Counted from the first letter of the stretch, positions 32,511-42,025 are shown. The stretch is 43,676 nucleotides of DNA from Caryophanales bacterium UBA6331 (GCA_002438065.1 DJSP01000086.1:1-43676); one strand, 5' to 3'. Numbers and translations are program-made. Notes: a model not told the origin generated them from the letters alone.

Positions 32511-34310
32511 ATGGATAAAATAATTAATATAGCCGTTGTAGCCCATGTAGATGCTGGTAAAAGTACTTTAGTTGATGCATTACTAGAACAAAATGGTGCA
32601 TTCGGTGAAAGAGATCAAATTGTAGACTGTGTTATGGATAGTAACGATATTGAAAGAGAAAGAGGAATTACAATTTATTCTAAAAACTGTTCAATAAGAT
32701 ATAAAGACTATAAAATTAATATAGTTGATACACCCGGACATGCAGACTTTTCATCAGAAGTTGAACGTGTAATTAAAACAGTAGATACAGTTATTCTTTT
32801 AGTAGACTCATCAGAAGGACCAATGCCTCAAACAAGATTCGTTCTTAAAAAAGCATTAGAACATAATCTAAGACCTATCTTATTTATTAACAAAATCGAC
32901 AAAAAAGATGCTAGACCTGAAGAAGTAGTTAATATGACCTTCGATTTATTCTGTGAACTTAACGCTACCGATGAACAATTAGATTTCCCAATTATTTACG
33001 GAGTTGCTAGAGATGGAATTGCTAAATATTCTTTAGATGACGATAGTACTACTATTGAACCATTATTAGAAACAATTTTAAAGCAATGCAAACCATATGA
33101 AGGAAGTATAGACGATAAATTACAATTACAAATTTCTAACTTAGGATATGATGAATATATCGGAAGATTAGGAATTGGTCGTATTACTAAAGGTGTAGTA
33201 AAATCAGGTGAAACAGTATCATTAGTTAAAAACGATGGAACAATTACTAATTTTAAAATAACTAAATTATTTGTTAATGAAGGAATTAAAAAAGTTGAAA
33301 AACAAGAAGCTTATTATGGAGATATCGTAACAATTGCCGGATGTTCTCATATTTCTATTGGAGATACAATTAACGAACTTAACTGCATTGATCCATTACC
33401 TCCAATTGAAATAGAAAAACCAACTCTATCAATGAATTTCGTAGTAAACAATGGTCCATTTGCTGGCCAAAGTGGTAAATTCTTAACAACTAGACATATT
33501 AAAGAAAGATTAGAAAGAGAATTAGAAACTAACGTTGGTTTAGAAGTAGAAGAATTACCATCATCAGACGGATTTAAAGTAAGCGGTAGAGGAGAACTAC
33601 ATTTATCAATTCTTTTAGAAAACATGAGAAGAGAAGGATATGAATTATGTGTATCAAAACCAGAAGTTTTATTTAAAGAAATAGATGGTAAAAAATGTGA
33701 ACCATTTGAAACAGTTATCGTAAATGTTCCTAATGATTATGCAAGTACTGTAATTAATGCCCTACAAGAAAGAAAAGGTATGCTTCTTAAAATGGAAAAT
33801 GAAGAAAACTATACTCATTTAGAATTTGAAGCTCCAACAAGAGGATTACTAGGTTATCGTAGTGCTTTCATAACTGATACTAAAGGAGAAGGAATTATGG
33901 TTAGATCATTCAGTGATTATAAACCATATGCTGGACCTATTGCATCAAGAAAAAATGGTGTATTAGTATCTATGGAAACAGGTAAGAGTTTAGGTTATTC
34001 TCTATTTAACCTACAAGAAAGAGGTACTTTACTTATTGGACCAGCTACTGATGTATATGTTGGTATGATAGTTGGTATTAACAATAGAGATAATGATTTA
34101 AATGTTAACCCATGTAAAAATAAAGAAATGTCTAATACCAGAAGTAAATCAAGTGACGAAGCAATTAACTTAATTACACCAAAAACATTTAGTTTAGAAG
34201 AATCACTAGAATTTATTGCTGATGATGAATACGTTGAAATAACTCCTGCGGTTATCAGATTGCGTAAAAAGATATTAGATCCAAAAGCACGTTTTAGAGT
34301 AAGTAGATAA
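32511..34310 (+). CDS. typA: Ribosome-associated GTPase TypA/BipA
   Basis: The 599-residue protein starts at the ATG at 32511, behind AGAGGGAA; an ATG at 32481 lies in the promoter and was rejected. G1 is AHVDAGKST (11-19), G2 RERGITI, G3 DTPGHADF, G4 NKID. The EF-G-like domains and the BipA C-terminal domain (APTRGLLGYRSAFITDTKGEG) follow. It helps ribosome assembly and stress adaptation. The P loop reads DAGKST where BipA normally has DHGKTT. A terminator follows. Confidence 0.94.
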   Translation: MDKIINIAVVAHVDAGKSTLVDALLEQNGAFGERDQIVDCVMDSNDIERERGITIYSKNCSIRYKDYKINIVDTPGHADFSSEVERVIKTVDTVILLVDSSEGPMPQTRFVLKKALEHNLRPILFINKIDKKDARPEEVVNMTFDLFCELNATDEQLDFPIIYGVARDGIAKYSLDDDSTTIEPLLETILKQCKPYEGSIDDKLQLQISNLGYDEYIGRLGIGRITKGVVKSGETVSLVKNDGTITNFKITKLFVNEGIKKVEKQEAYYGDIVTIAGCSHISIGDTINELNCIDPLPPIEIEKPTLSMNFVVNNGPFAGQSGKFLTTRHIKERLERELETNVGLEVEELPSSDGFKVSGRGELHLSILLENMRREGYELCVSKPEVLFKEIDGKKCEPFETVIVNVPNDYASTVINALQERKGMLLKMENEENYTHLEFEAPTRGLLGYRSAFITDTKGEGIMVRSFSDYKPYAGPIASRKNGVLVSMETGKSLGYSLFNLQERGTLLIGPATDVYVGMIVGINNRDNDLNVNPCKNKEMSNTRSKSSDEAINLITPKTFSLEESLEFIADDEYVEITPAVIRLRKKILDPKARFRVSR

Positions 34311-34316
34311 TAATTA

Positions 34317-34346
34317 AGTAGAATTTAATTTAGATTCTGCTTTTTT
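34317..34346 (+). terminator. Rho-independent terminator of typA
   Basis: AGTAGAAT and ATTCTGCT (one G-U pair) with a 9-base loop and a six-T run. Confidence 0.8.
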
Positions 34347-34362
34347 AATACTAAATAAGTAA

Positions 34363-34434
34363 TTATGTTTTCCTACAGGAAAACATATAATAAAAACGTC
34401 AATTATATTTTCCTTAAAGAAAACATAATTGACA
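34363..34434. repeat. Two tandem stem-loops with a shared core
   Basis: The first is TATGTTTTCC, TACA, GGAAAACATA (perfect 10 bp). The second has GTCAATTATATTTTC and GAAAACATAATTGAC (14 of 15 paired) around a 6-base loop. Both contain the TTTTC/GAAAACATA core. They lie between the typA terminator and the DUF4143 ATPase gene and may be operator sites or RNA hairpins. Confidence 0.6.
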
Positions 34435-34477
34435 AACAACATATAAAATTATATAATTACATTGAGGCGATACTTTT

Positions 34478-35680
34478 ATGGTAAAAAGAGAAAAATATTT
34501 ATCTCAAATTAGAGATTTTTATGATAAAGATATAATAAAAATAATTACCGGAATAAGACGTTCTGGCAAATCAGTATTATTAAAACAAATAATAGATGAA
34601 CTATTACAACTAGGAATAGACAGCAATCATATTATATATATCAATTTTGAAGATGTTAAATATGCAAATATAACTAATTTTATGGATTTAAATAATTATG
34701 TAACATCATATATGCAAGATGATAACAAATATTATTTATTTTTTGATGAAATCCAACAAGTTGATAAATGGGAAAAAACTATTGTATCGCTTAAATCTAC
34801 TCGTAACACATCTATTTTTATCACCGGCTCAAATTCAAAATTATTATCTGGAGAACTTGCTACTTTACTTTCCGGAAGATATGTATCATTTAGAATAGCC
34901 CCATTTAGCTTTAAAGAAATTGTTGAACTAAAAAATTTACAAACAAAAGAAGAAATAAAGCAAGAATTTTTAGAGTACATTTTATGGGGAGGAATGCCTC
35001 AAAGATTTGAATTTCCAAATGAAGAATCAATGAAAACATTTCTAAAAGATATATTTAATTCCATAGTACTAAAAGATATAGTTAAAAGATATAATATTAA
35101 GAATGTTACAATATTTGAAAGAATAATGGAGTATCTTGTTACCAATCCTTCACAAGTTTTTTCCATTAAAAATATGTTAGCAGAATTTGAAAAAGAAAAT
35201 ATTCCTATTTCAACTAAAACAGTTTATGAATGTCTAGATTATGCCGAAGTGTCAATGCTTATGATAAAAGCATCAGAATATGATATAAGAGGTAAAAGAA
35301 TATTATCCAGAAAAGACAAATATTATTTAACTGATTTAGGACTTGGCCAAATATTAAACACCAATAAAAAAGCCCAATATGGTGCTTATCTAGAAAACAT
35401 AGTTTTTAATGAATTACTATATAGAGGATATGAAGTAAGCATCGGAAATAATAATGGTAAAGAAATAGATTTTGTTGCAACTAAATATAATCAAAAAGAA
35501 TATTATCAAGTTTGTTACTATCTAAATGATGAACAGGTTGTGGAAAGAGAATTTGGTGCATATTCTGATATTAATGATAATTATCCAAAATATGTAATTT
35601 CAATGGATGAATTAGATTTTTCTCAAAATGGAATTATTCATAAAAATATAATTGATTGGTTATTAACTAAACAGCAATAA
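34478..35680 (+). CDS. AAA+ ATPase with DUF4143 domain (first copy)
   Basis: The 400-residue protein has Walker A GIRRSGKS (about 24-31), Walker B YYLFFDEIQQVDKW (about 86) and sensor FITGSNSKLLSGELATLLSGR. A winged-helix segment and the DUF4143 region (YLENIVFNELLYRGYEVSIG, then KEIDFVATK, a nuclease-like D/E-x-K pattern) end the protein. Such ATPases are common in gut and anaerobe genomes, often in several copies; their role is not settled. GAGGCGAT precedes the ATG. A distinct second copy lies at 37936-39156 with only moderate similarity. Confidence 0.88.
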   Translation: MVKREKYLSQIRDFYDKDIIKIITGIRRSGKSVLLKQIIDELLQLGIDSNHIIYINFEDVKYANITNFMDLNNYVTSYMQDDNKYYLFFDEIQQVDKWEKTIVSLKSTRNTSIFITGSNSKLLSGELATLLSGRYVSFRIAPFSFKEIVELKNLQTKEEIKQEFLEYILWGGMPQRFEFPNEESMKTFLKDIFNSIVLKDIVKRYNIKNVTIFERIMEYLVTNPSQVFSIKNMLAEFEKENIPISTKTVYECLDYAEVSMLMIKASEYDIRGKRILSRKDKYYLTDLGLGQILNTNKKAQYGAYLENIVFNELLYRGYEVSIGNNNGKEIDFVATKYNQKEYYQVCYYLNDEQVVEREFGAYSDINDNYPKYVISMDELDFSQNGIIHKNIIDWLLTKQQ

Positions 35681-35685
35681 CTATT

Positions 35686-35711
35686 AAGTAAGTAAATATC
35701 ACTTACTTTTT
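35686..35711 (+). terminator. Terminator of the first DUF4143 ATPase gene
   Basis: AAGTAAGT, a 7-base loop, ACTTACTT and T residues. Confidence 0.7.
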
Positions 35712-36005
35712 ATTTGCCTCAATTAATTTATCAATTTCTTCTTTCATTATATTTATCGCTTCTTCTATTTGTTCCAAATCAAGCTCATTTTTCATATCAT
35801 TATTGTTTTTATTATTATTACTATTATCATATTGATACATTTGTAAAAAAGCTGCATTAGTTTCAAGAATTTGTCCAATTAACATCAACCAGTTTCCCAA
35901 AGCATTTTGTACATAACTATTAAAAGGATACGTAAGAGCATAACCTATAATTAATGCTGCTAAAGTATCAACTCTAGAAGCAGTTTCCTCTTCCTTGCTA
36001 TTCAT
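35703..36005 (-). CDS. Small hypothetical protein
   Basis: The 100-residue protein has a helical N-terminal half with a mildly hydrophobic stretch (about 15-60, TLAALIIGYALTYPF), an Asn-rich linker (SNNNKNNND) and a charged C-terminal helix. No clear ribosome-binding site is seen at the ATG, which lowers confidence in the start. No known family recognised. Confidence 0.5.
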   Translation of the reverse strand: MNSKEEETASRVDTLAALIIGYALTYPFNSYVQNALGNWLMLIGQILETNAAFLQMYQYDNSNNNKNNNDMKNELDLEQIEEAINIMKEEIDKLIEANKK

Positions 36006-36023
36006 AATAAAGTATATGTTCGC

Positions 36024-36053
36024 TTGATATCAAATATTAAAAAATGGTATAAT
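36024..36053 (+). promoter_or_regulatory. Promoter of the rubrerythrin gene
   Basis: TTGATA (36024-36029), 18 bp, then TATAAT (36048-36053) preceded by TGG (extended -10), 23 bp before the ATG. Confidence 0.7.
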
Positions 36054-36076
36054 TAACAAGGAAAGAAGGAATTAAA

Positions 36077-36616
36077 ATGGAATTAAAAGGAAGTAGAACT
36101 GAAACAAATTTATTAGCTGCTTTTGCTGGTGAAAGTCAAGCACGTAATAAATATACATTCTATGCATCCCAAGCAAGAAAAGATGGCTATGAACAAATAG
36201 CATCAATATTTGAAGAAACAGCAAATAATGAAAAAGAACATGCCAAACTATGGTTTAAAGAATTACATGGTGGTAAAGTTCCATCTACAATAGATAACTT
36301 AAAAGACGCTGCAAATGGTGAAAACTATGAATGGACTGAAATGTACAAACAATTTGCTGAAATTGCTAGAGAAGAAGGCTTTGATAAAATAGCAGAATTA
36401 TTTGAAAAAGTAGGCGAAATTGAAAAACATCATGAAGAAAGATATTTAAAATTAGTAGGAAACATAAATGATAACCTAGTGTTCCAAAGAGGAGAAGAAA
36501 AAGTATGGATTTGCCGTAACTGCGGTCATATTACTTATGGAACAACCGCTCCAGAAGTATGTCCAGTATGCAATCATCCTCAAAGTTATATGGAATTAAA
36601 AGCTGAAAATTACTAA
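36077..36616 (+). CDS. Rubrerythrin
   Basis: The 179-residue protein has a four-helix di-iron domain with ligand Glu/His motifs (AFAGESQARNKYTFY, NNEKEHAKLW, EVGEIEKHHEERY-type pattern near 115-125) and a C-terminal rubredoxin-like site (CRNCG, then CPVCNHP). It would reduce hydrogen peroxide in an anaerobe's cytoplasm. AAGGAATT precedes the ATG. A bidirectional hairpin follows. Confidence 0.95.
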   Translation: MELKGSRTETNLLAAFAGESQARNKYTFYASQARKDGYEQIASIFEETANNEKEHAKLWFKELHGGKVPSTIDNLKDAANGENYEWTEMYKQFAEIAREEGFDKIAELFEKVGEIEKHHEERYLKLVGNINDNLVFQRGEEKVWICRNCGHITYGTTAPEVCPVCNHPQSYMELKAENY

Positions 36617-36621
36617 TACAA

Positions 36622-36649
36622 AAAGAGATTCAAAAAAACGAATCTCTTT
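36622..36649. terminator. Bidirectional terminator between rubrerythrin and the FemAB gene
   Basis: AAAGAGATTC and GAATCTCTTT form a 10-bp stem. T-rich tails occur in both directions, and the stronger faces the minus-strand gene. Confidence 0.75.
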
Positions 36650-36653
36650 AATT

Positions 36654-37877
36654 TTATTCAAATTTATGAGAAGGTAAAAATTCCTTACTAAGTAATCCTT
36701 TAGACTGAATCTTCTTAAATAATAGTTCATTAAGAACAATATCAAACTCCCCAATAAACTCATAAATAACAGGATTAAAATCTAACTTAACCTTATTAAA
36801 ATCAAAATATTTATATTGATCACTAAAATTACTAGATAACCCGTTTAATTCAATAAAATCATAACTATTCTTAAAAGTACTAATCAAATAATTATATAAA
36901 TAATACTGTGCATAAACATTATCGTTATCATAATCTTCTAAAACAATACTAACCCTATTTTGATATTTAACAATAACAACACCACCTACATACTTAAACT
37001 TATTATATTTAAGTCCAGCTGTAGCATCAACAACCTGATTTTTATATTTTAATAAATCCTTATCACTTTGCATCTTCTTATTAACAGTATCATCACTATT
37101 GTCAGTTTGAATTAATTCATTATAATAATTATTATTTTCCAGTTCCTTATTATATCTTTCTCTAGCATTAATCAAACACTGTTCATAATTAACCTTTACA
37201 AGTATTAATTCTGCCGAATCAAAATAATTTAAAATACTCTTATAATAAGAAATACTTTGATAACTATCTTTACTAGCAATATCATATAAAATATCAAGAT
37301 CTTTTTTATCCATAACTTCAATGCTTAACCCATTTTCATTAGCAATATTCATTATTTCTTTAATTTCATTATTTTCTACATATTTCTTTAAATTAATATA
37401 AGGATTAATTCTTGGAAACATAAAATCTAAAGGATATATTTCTCTTCTTCTTTTAAAACCCATATTTTTAAGTTCATCAATAATACTAACATTTTGATTA
37501 TAGTTAGAAGAATAATTACTCTTTTTATTTATTTCTCCAATAATAATTTCCGGATTAATCTTCAAAAAAGAGTATCCTTTCCTTTTATAATGTGCATTTA
37601 AATCTTTAATAAACATCTTTAATATTTCCGTTTTATAATAATCAACTAATACTCCTTTAGGTGCATAAACATATTTAGCAAAAGTACCAATTTTTTTCTT
37701 TAAAATTAAAGAAGCACCGACTAAGTTATTACTATCATCTTTATATCCAATTAAATCATAAGTATATCCCATATCGCTCATAACCTTAGCATATTCTATA
37801 GTTTGACAATAATTTCTAAGTGGATGATTATTTACAAATTCAGTAAATTCATTTGATTTTAAATTAACTATTCTCAT
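36654..37877 (-). CDS. FemAB-family aminoacyltransferase for peptidoglycan bridges
   Basis: The 407-residue protein starts with the FemABX pattern (FTEFVNNHPLRNYCQTIEYAKV, GASLILKKK, YVYAPKGVLVDY, KINPEI). It has a mid-protein charged helical insertion (about 235-285) like the coiled-coil arm of FemA proteins and a GNAT-like second half. It transfers amino acids from aminoacyl-tRNA to the lipid II peptide stem. The residue added cannot be read from sequence. It starts behind AGAGGTGTG on the minus strand. Confidence 0.88.
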   Translation of the reverse strand: MRIVNLKSNEFTEFVNNHPLRNYCQTIEYAKVMSDMGYTYDLIGYKDDSNNLVGASLILKKKIGTFAKYVYAPKGVLVDYYKTEILKMFIKDLNAHYKRKGYSFLKINPEIIIGEINKKSNYSSNYNQNVSIIDELKNMGFKRRREIYPLDFMFPRINPYINLKKYVENNEIKEIMNIANENGLSIEVMDKKDLDILYDIASKDSYQSISYYKSILNYFDSAELILVKVNYEQCLINARERYNKELENNNYYNELIQTDNSDDTVNKKMQSDKDLLKYKNQVVDATAGLKYNKFKYVGGVVIVKYQNRVSIVLEDYDNDNVYAQYYLYNYLISTFKNSYDFIELNGLSSNFSDQYKYFDFNKVKLDFNPVIYEFIGEFDIVLNELLFKKIQSKGLLSKEFLPSHKFE

Positions 37878-37935
37878 ATAAGCACACCTCTACTACAATA
37901 TTTTAACAAATTTTTAATTAAAAGTCTTTATGTTT

Positions 37936-39156
37936 TTATTCCTTACAACTTAATACAGAAGATACCGGTATAATTAAATTATTATTATCTAAACTTATTA
38001 AATCATCATAAAAACAAATTATTCCCCCTGTTCCAATTTCTTTTCCTGATTTTTTTAAACAATCAAAATTTTTTATCATTGATTTATTAGGACTTGCCGT
38101 TTTTTTAATTTCAAATGGATACAACTTATTATTATTATAAAAAATCAAATCAATTTCATTCTTTTCCTTATCTCTATAATAAGAAATGTTAGGATTTATT
38201 CCTCTTGCGTTATAAGATTTAATGATATCACTTATTATATAACATTCTAAATAATGCCCAGCACTACTACTTAATTGTAAATCTCTTGCACTTTGCCATC
38301 CAGCTAAATAAGCAGCAAGCCCAGTATCCATAAAATATATTTTTGGTAAGTGAGTTAATCTTTTAATTTCACTTGATCTATATGGCTCCAATAAATAAAC
38401 AAGGCCAGAAGCAGTTAATACCGATAACCAAGCCTTAGCAGTTGGTACCGTAATCCCTGCATCAAGTGCAAGAGAAGTATAATTTAATTGCTCTCCAATT
38501 CTAGAAGCAACACTTACAATAAAAGTTTTAAATGCTTCTACATTTCCTATATCTAATATTGACCTTACATCTCTTGCAATATAAGTGTCTATATAAGATT
38601 GAAAATATACATTCCTATTAATTCCTTCAGTATTATATAACTCAGGCATTCCTCCATTATAAATAATTTCAAATAACTTATTTACATCAATATTTGGTGC
38701 TTTTTTTATGTTATTAGGACTAAATAATTCCTTCTTATTACATTTAGAAATTTCTCCATATGTAAAACTATTTAAATTTATTATTCCAACTCTTCCCGCT
38801 AAAGATTCACATGCATTTTTCATTAAATGAAATTGTTGAGAGCCAGTAATCCAATATAATCCTTTTGAATTAGATTCATCTACTTTAATTTTTATATAAT
38901 TAAATATTTCTGGGACATATTGTGCTTCATCAATTAATAGTGGAGCAGGATGTTCTTCTAAAAATAATTTGGGATCTTCCTTTGCTTGATCTCTTAAAAC
39001 TTTATCATCAAATGTAACATAATTCATATTATCTGGCTTTAATTTCATAAGTAAAGTTGTTTTTCCAACCTGCCTAGGACCAGTAACCAATAAAACTTTA
39101 AATGTTTTACTAATGTTCTTAATTATATCTTCTGCTTCTCTATATAACATAATCAT
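37936..39156 (-). CDS. AAA+ ATPase with DUF4143 domain (second copy)
   Basis: The 406-residue protein has Walker A VTGPRQVGKTT (about 24-34), Walker B APLLIDEAQYVPEI (about 72), sensor YWITGSQQF and a DUF4143 C-terminal region (YLECYIISDIIKSY, then NEIDLIFYNNNKLYPFEIKKT with the D-x(n)-E-x-K pattern). Two close ATGs (39156 and 39150) are both compatible with the AAAGGA site. The promoter contains a unit of the 23-bp repeat array upstream. Role unknown. Confidence 0.88.
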   Translation of the reverse strand: MIMLYREAEDIIKNISKTFKVLLVTGPRQVGKTTLLMKLKPDNMNYVTFDDKVLRDQAKEDPKLFLEEHPAPLLIDEAQYVPEIFNYIKIKVDESNSKGLYWITGSQQFHLMKNACESLAGRVGIINLNSFTYGEISKCNKKELFSPNNIKKAPNIDVNKLFEIIYNGGMPELYNTEGINRNVYFQSYIDTYIARDVRSILDIGNVEAFKTFIVSVASRIGEQLNYTSLALDAGITVPTAKAWLSVLTASGLVYLLEPYRSSEIKRLTHLPKIYFMDTGLAAYLAGWQSARDLQLSSSAGHYLECYIISDIIKSYNARGINPNISYYRDKEKNEIDLIFYNNNKLYPFEIKKTASPNKSMIKNFDCLKKSGKEIGTGGIICFYDDLISLDNNNLIIPVSSVLSCKE

Positions 39157-39180
39157 TAAATCCTTTCTCTAATTAATCCA

Positions 39181-39209
39181 ATTTTATCATCCAATTTTAA
39201 ATTAGTCAA
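39181..39209 (-). promoter_or_regulatory. Promoter of the second DUF4143 ATPase gene
   Basis: On the minus strand TTGACT (39204-39209), 17 bp, TAAAAT (39181-39186). The -35 lies inside the first repeat unit. Confidence 0.6.
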
Positions 39210-39263
39210 TATGTATATTTTAAATTAGTCAGTATCATCACTTTAAATTAGTCATATTAACAA
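39195..39263. repeat. Three 23-bp iterons
   Basis: TTTTAAATTAGTCA occurs at 39195-39208 and 39218-39231, and again with a C for the first T at 39241-39254. The period is exactly 23 bp, about two helical turns. The first unit contains the -35 of the minus-strand ATPase gene. They look like operator sites. Confidence 0.8.
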
Positions 39264-39304
39264 TCATCAACTTTACACCAATATTATAAAAATTATAAAA
39301 ATAA

Positions 39305-39333
39305 TTGCGTCATCCATATTAAAATACTATAAT
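39305..39333 (+). promoter_or_regulatory. Promoter of eno
   Basis: TTGCGT (39305-39310), 17 bp, TATAAT (39328-39333), 23 bp before the start codon. Confidence 0.6.
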
Positions 39334-39356
39334 TAAATTAAGATAAAGGAGACATT

Positions 39357-40592
39357 ATGAAAATAATAGATTTAAAATCAAGAGAAATATTAGATAGTAG
39401 AGGCAATCCAACTGTAGAAACAGATATGTATTTAGAAGATGGTACCTTTGTAAGAGCAAGTGTTCCCTCAGGTGCATCAACAGGTTCTAATGAAGCCTTG
39501 GAATTAAGAGATAATGATAAATCAAGATATAATGGAAAAGGTGTTTTAAAAGCAGTTAATAACGTAAATACTATCATAAGAAATAATCTAATTGGACTAG
39601 ATCTAAATCAACAAGAAATAGATAAATTATTAATTAAATTAGATGGTACTAAAAATAAATCTAACTTAGGTGCTAACGCTATTTTAAGCGTGTCATTATG
39701 TGTTATGAAAGCAATGGCTAAAATTAAGCATAAAGAGCTTTACGAATTATTTGCAGGCCCATATACCATGCCACACCCAATGATGAATATAATTAATGGT
39801 GGAGTTCATGCATCAAGTGGTTTAGAATTTCAAGAATTCATGATTGTGCCTAAACAAGACACTTTTAAAGAAAGATTAAGATGTGGTTCTGAGATATTCC
39901 ATAAATTACAAGAACTACTAAAAAAGAATGGTTTTTCTACAGCAGTAGGAGATGAAGGTGGCTTTGCTCCAAACTTAGATAAAATAGAAGATGCCCTAGA
40001 TTACATAGTTAAAGCTATGAAAGAAGCAGGCTATACTCCAGGAGTAGATGTATTTATCGCCTTAGATGCTGCTGCAACTGAATTTTATGATGGTGAATTT
40101 TATACAGTTAACAAAACCAAAATAACCAAAGAAGAATTAATAAATTTTTACAAAGATCTAATCAAAAAATATCCAATTATAAGTATTGAAGATGCAGCAT
40201 CTGAAAATGACATTGAAACAATTAAAACCTTAACTAAAGAAATAGGCGATAAAATAATGTTAGTAGGCGATGATTACTTTGTTACTAATATAGATTATCT
40301 AAAACAAGGAATAGAACAAAAATATAACAATTCAATCTTACTCAAAGCCAATCAAATAGGAACAATATCCGAAATGCTTCTAACAATTAAATTAGCTAAA
40401 GAACATAACTTTAAAACAATAATTTCCCATCGTAGTGGCGAAACCGAAGATACATTTATAGCAGATTTAGCAGTAGGACTAAATCTAGGCTATATTAAAA
40501 CAGGATCTCTATCAAGAGGAGAAAGAATTGCAAAATATAACGAGTTGCTTAGAATTGAAGAACAATTAGAAAATAAAACTTGGAATATGTAA
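39357..40592 (+). CDS. eno: Enolase
   Basis: The 411-residue glycolytic enzyme converts 2-phosphoglycerate to phosphoenolpyruvate. Motifs: EILDSRGNPTVE, SVPSGASTG, FQEFMIVP, GDEGGFAPN (acid catalyst), SIEDAA (metal ligand), LVGDD, LLKANQIGT (catalytic Lys) and ISHRSGETED. It is some 20 residues shorter than typical enolases. NGGVHASSGLEF replaces the usual NGGSHADNNVDF. AAAGGAG precedes the ATG. Confidence 0.96.
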   Translation: MKIIDLKSREILDSRGNPTVETDMYLEDGTFVRASVPSGASTGSNEALELRDNDKSRYNGKGVLKAVNNVNTIIRNNLIGLDLNQQEIDKLLIKLDGTKNKSNLGANAILSVSLCVMKAMAKIKHKELYELFAGPYTMPHPMMNIINGGVHASSGLEFQEFMIVPKQDTFKERLRCGSEIFHKLQELLKKNGFSTAVGDEGGFAPNLDKIEDALDYIVKAMKEAGYTPGVDVFIALDAAATEFYDGEFYTVNKTKITKEELINFYKDLIKKYPIISIEDAASENDIETIKTLTKEIGDKIMLVGDDYFVTNIDYLKQGIEQKYNNSILLKANQIGTISEMLLTIKLAKEHNFKTIISHRSGETEDTFIADLAVGLNLGYIKTGSLSRGERIAKYNELLRIEEQLENKTWNM

Positions 40593-40595
40593 CCT

Positions 40596-40622
40596 AAACT
40601 CTATCATATTGGTAGAGTTTTT
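40596..40622 (+). terminator. Terminator of eno
   Basis: AAACTCTA and TAGAGTTT with a 9-base loop and a T tail, 3 bases after the stop. Confidence 0.8.
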
Positions 40623-40729
40623 CATAATTTATGTAAAATATTTGTTAATAAATAAACAAGTATACGTAAACCCAATTGCACAAAATAAAATAATATATTA
40701 AAATTTAAATAAGTAAGGATTGATAATAT

Positions 40730-42025
40730 ATGAATAAAAACAATAAAAAAACAATTTTATTTTTATCAATTTCAATTGTAATAATGTCTACATTGTTTAT
40801 TTCAATTGCTTATTCTTATTTTGTTGCCAAAATAAAAAATAATGAATCTGAATCTACCATATCTGTTGCTGGTGGAGAAATGATAATTAATTACCAAGAC
40901 AATACTGGTACAATTACTGCATCAAAAATAATACCATCATGGACAACTACAAAAAAGTTTACTGTTTCCGGCAAAAATGATACTGAAATAAATGATGTTA
41001 CAACTGATAATAATATGTATTATAAAATAGTTCTTGTAATAGATAATAATACTTTTAGTAAAGGTGCTTTAACATATAGCTTAGAACAAGACTCTTCTTC
41101 AGCAAGTAATGGACAAATGGCAACGAATACATCAGGCACAATAAATCAAAGTGGAGAACAATATCTAGGCCACGGTTACTTTTCAACAACATCCACATTT
41201 GTAAACCATACTTACAATTTAACAATATCATTTCCCGATACCGGAAAAGACCAATCAATAGATAACGCTAAATCATTTGCCGGTCATATTGTGATATCAG
41301 AATATACATTTTCAACACCATTTGATCAAGCTAGTTGGGATGAAATAGCAAATAATGTTAAAGCAGGTAAGGCTGAACAATTATATCCAGTAGGATCCGA
41401 AAAAGAAGTAAAAATAGATGGAAAGAGTTATACAGTTAGAGTAGCAAATAACACAACACCAGATGAATGTAACGGAGAAGATTTTTCCCAAACTGCCTGC
41501 GGATTCGTAGTAGAGTTTGTCGATATAGTTGAAAATAGAACAACTGGATTAACTAATGAAAATACTAAAACATATGTTGATAGCGAAATTAGAACATATC
41601 TAAATAATGACTTTTATAAAAAATTACCATCAGATTTACGTAGTTATATAATTCCTACTAATGTAAAATCTCTCATAGGAAACTGGAATGTTCAATTTCG
41701 AAACTATGAAGAAGTAACATCAAAAGATAAAATATTTTTGTTAAATTCTACGGAATTGACTGGAAAATATGTATATTATCCAACTTTCATTGCATCAACT
41801 AGACAATTAGACTATTATTATTCCAAACAATATGACAGTTCCACAAATCAATCCATTGCCATCAAACAATACAACAATAACGCTTCTAGTTGGTTACTTC
41901 GAGATAGATTAATACATATGGAAACTGGAAATGATTTAGTAGCAATCAATAATTCTGGATCAGCTACATACTTTACAACTTTAAATAATAGTTATGGAGT
42001 AGCACCAGCGTTCCGTATTGGATAA
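40730..42025 (+). CDS. Surface or secreted protein with a C-terminal DUF6273-like domain
   Basis: The 431-residue protein has an N-terminal membrane segment (about 8-28, ending AYSYF). A beta-rich domain (about 35-190: GGEMIINYQDNTG, NNMYYKI, HTYNLTISFPDTGKDQ) follows, then a C-terminal domain (about 205-431) ending in the GVAPAFRIG phrase typical of DUF6273-like modules. It shares the N-terminal half with the next gene. No LPXTG or other anchor motif is seen at the C terminus. The cleavage site after AYSYF is uncertain, so it may remain membrane-bound. Confidence 0.7.
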   Translation: MNKNNKKTILFLSISIVIMSTLFISIAYSYFVAKIKNNESESTISVAGGEMIINYQDNTGTITASKIIPSWTTTKKFTVSGKNDTEINDVTTDNNMYYKIVLVIDNNTFSKGALTYSLEQDSSSASNGQMATNTSGTINQSGEQYLGHGYFSTTSTFVNHTYNLTISFPDTGKDQSIDNAKSFAGHIVISEYTFSTPFDQASWDEIANNVKAGKAEQLYPVGSEKEVKIDGKSYTVRVANNTTPDECNGEDFSQTACGFVVEFVDIVENRTTGLTNENTKTYVDSEIRTYLNNDFYKKLPSDLRSYIIPTNVKSLIGNWNVQFRNYEEVTSKDKIFLLNSTELTGKYVYYPTFIASTRQLDYYYSKQYDSSTNQSIAIKQYNNNASSWLLRDRLIHMETGNDLVAINNSGSATYFTTLNNSYGVAPAFRIG

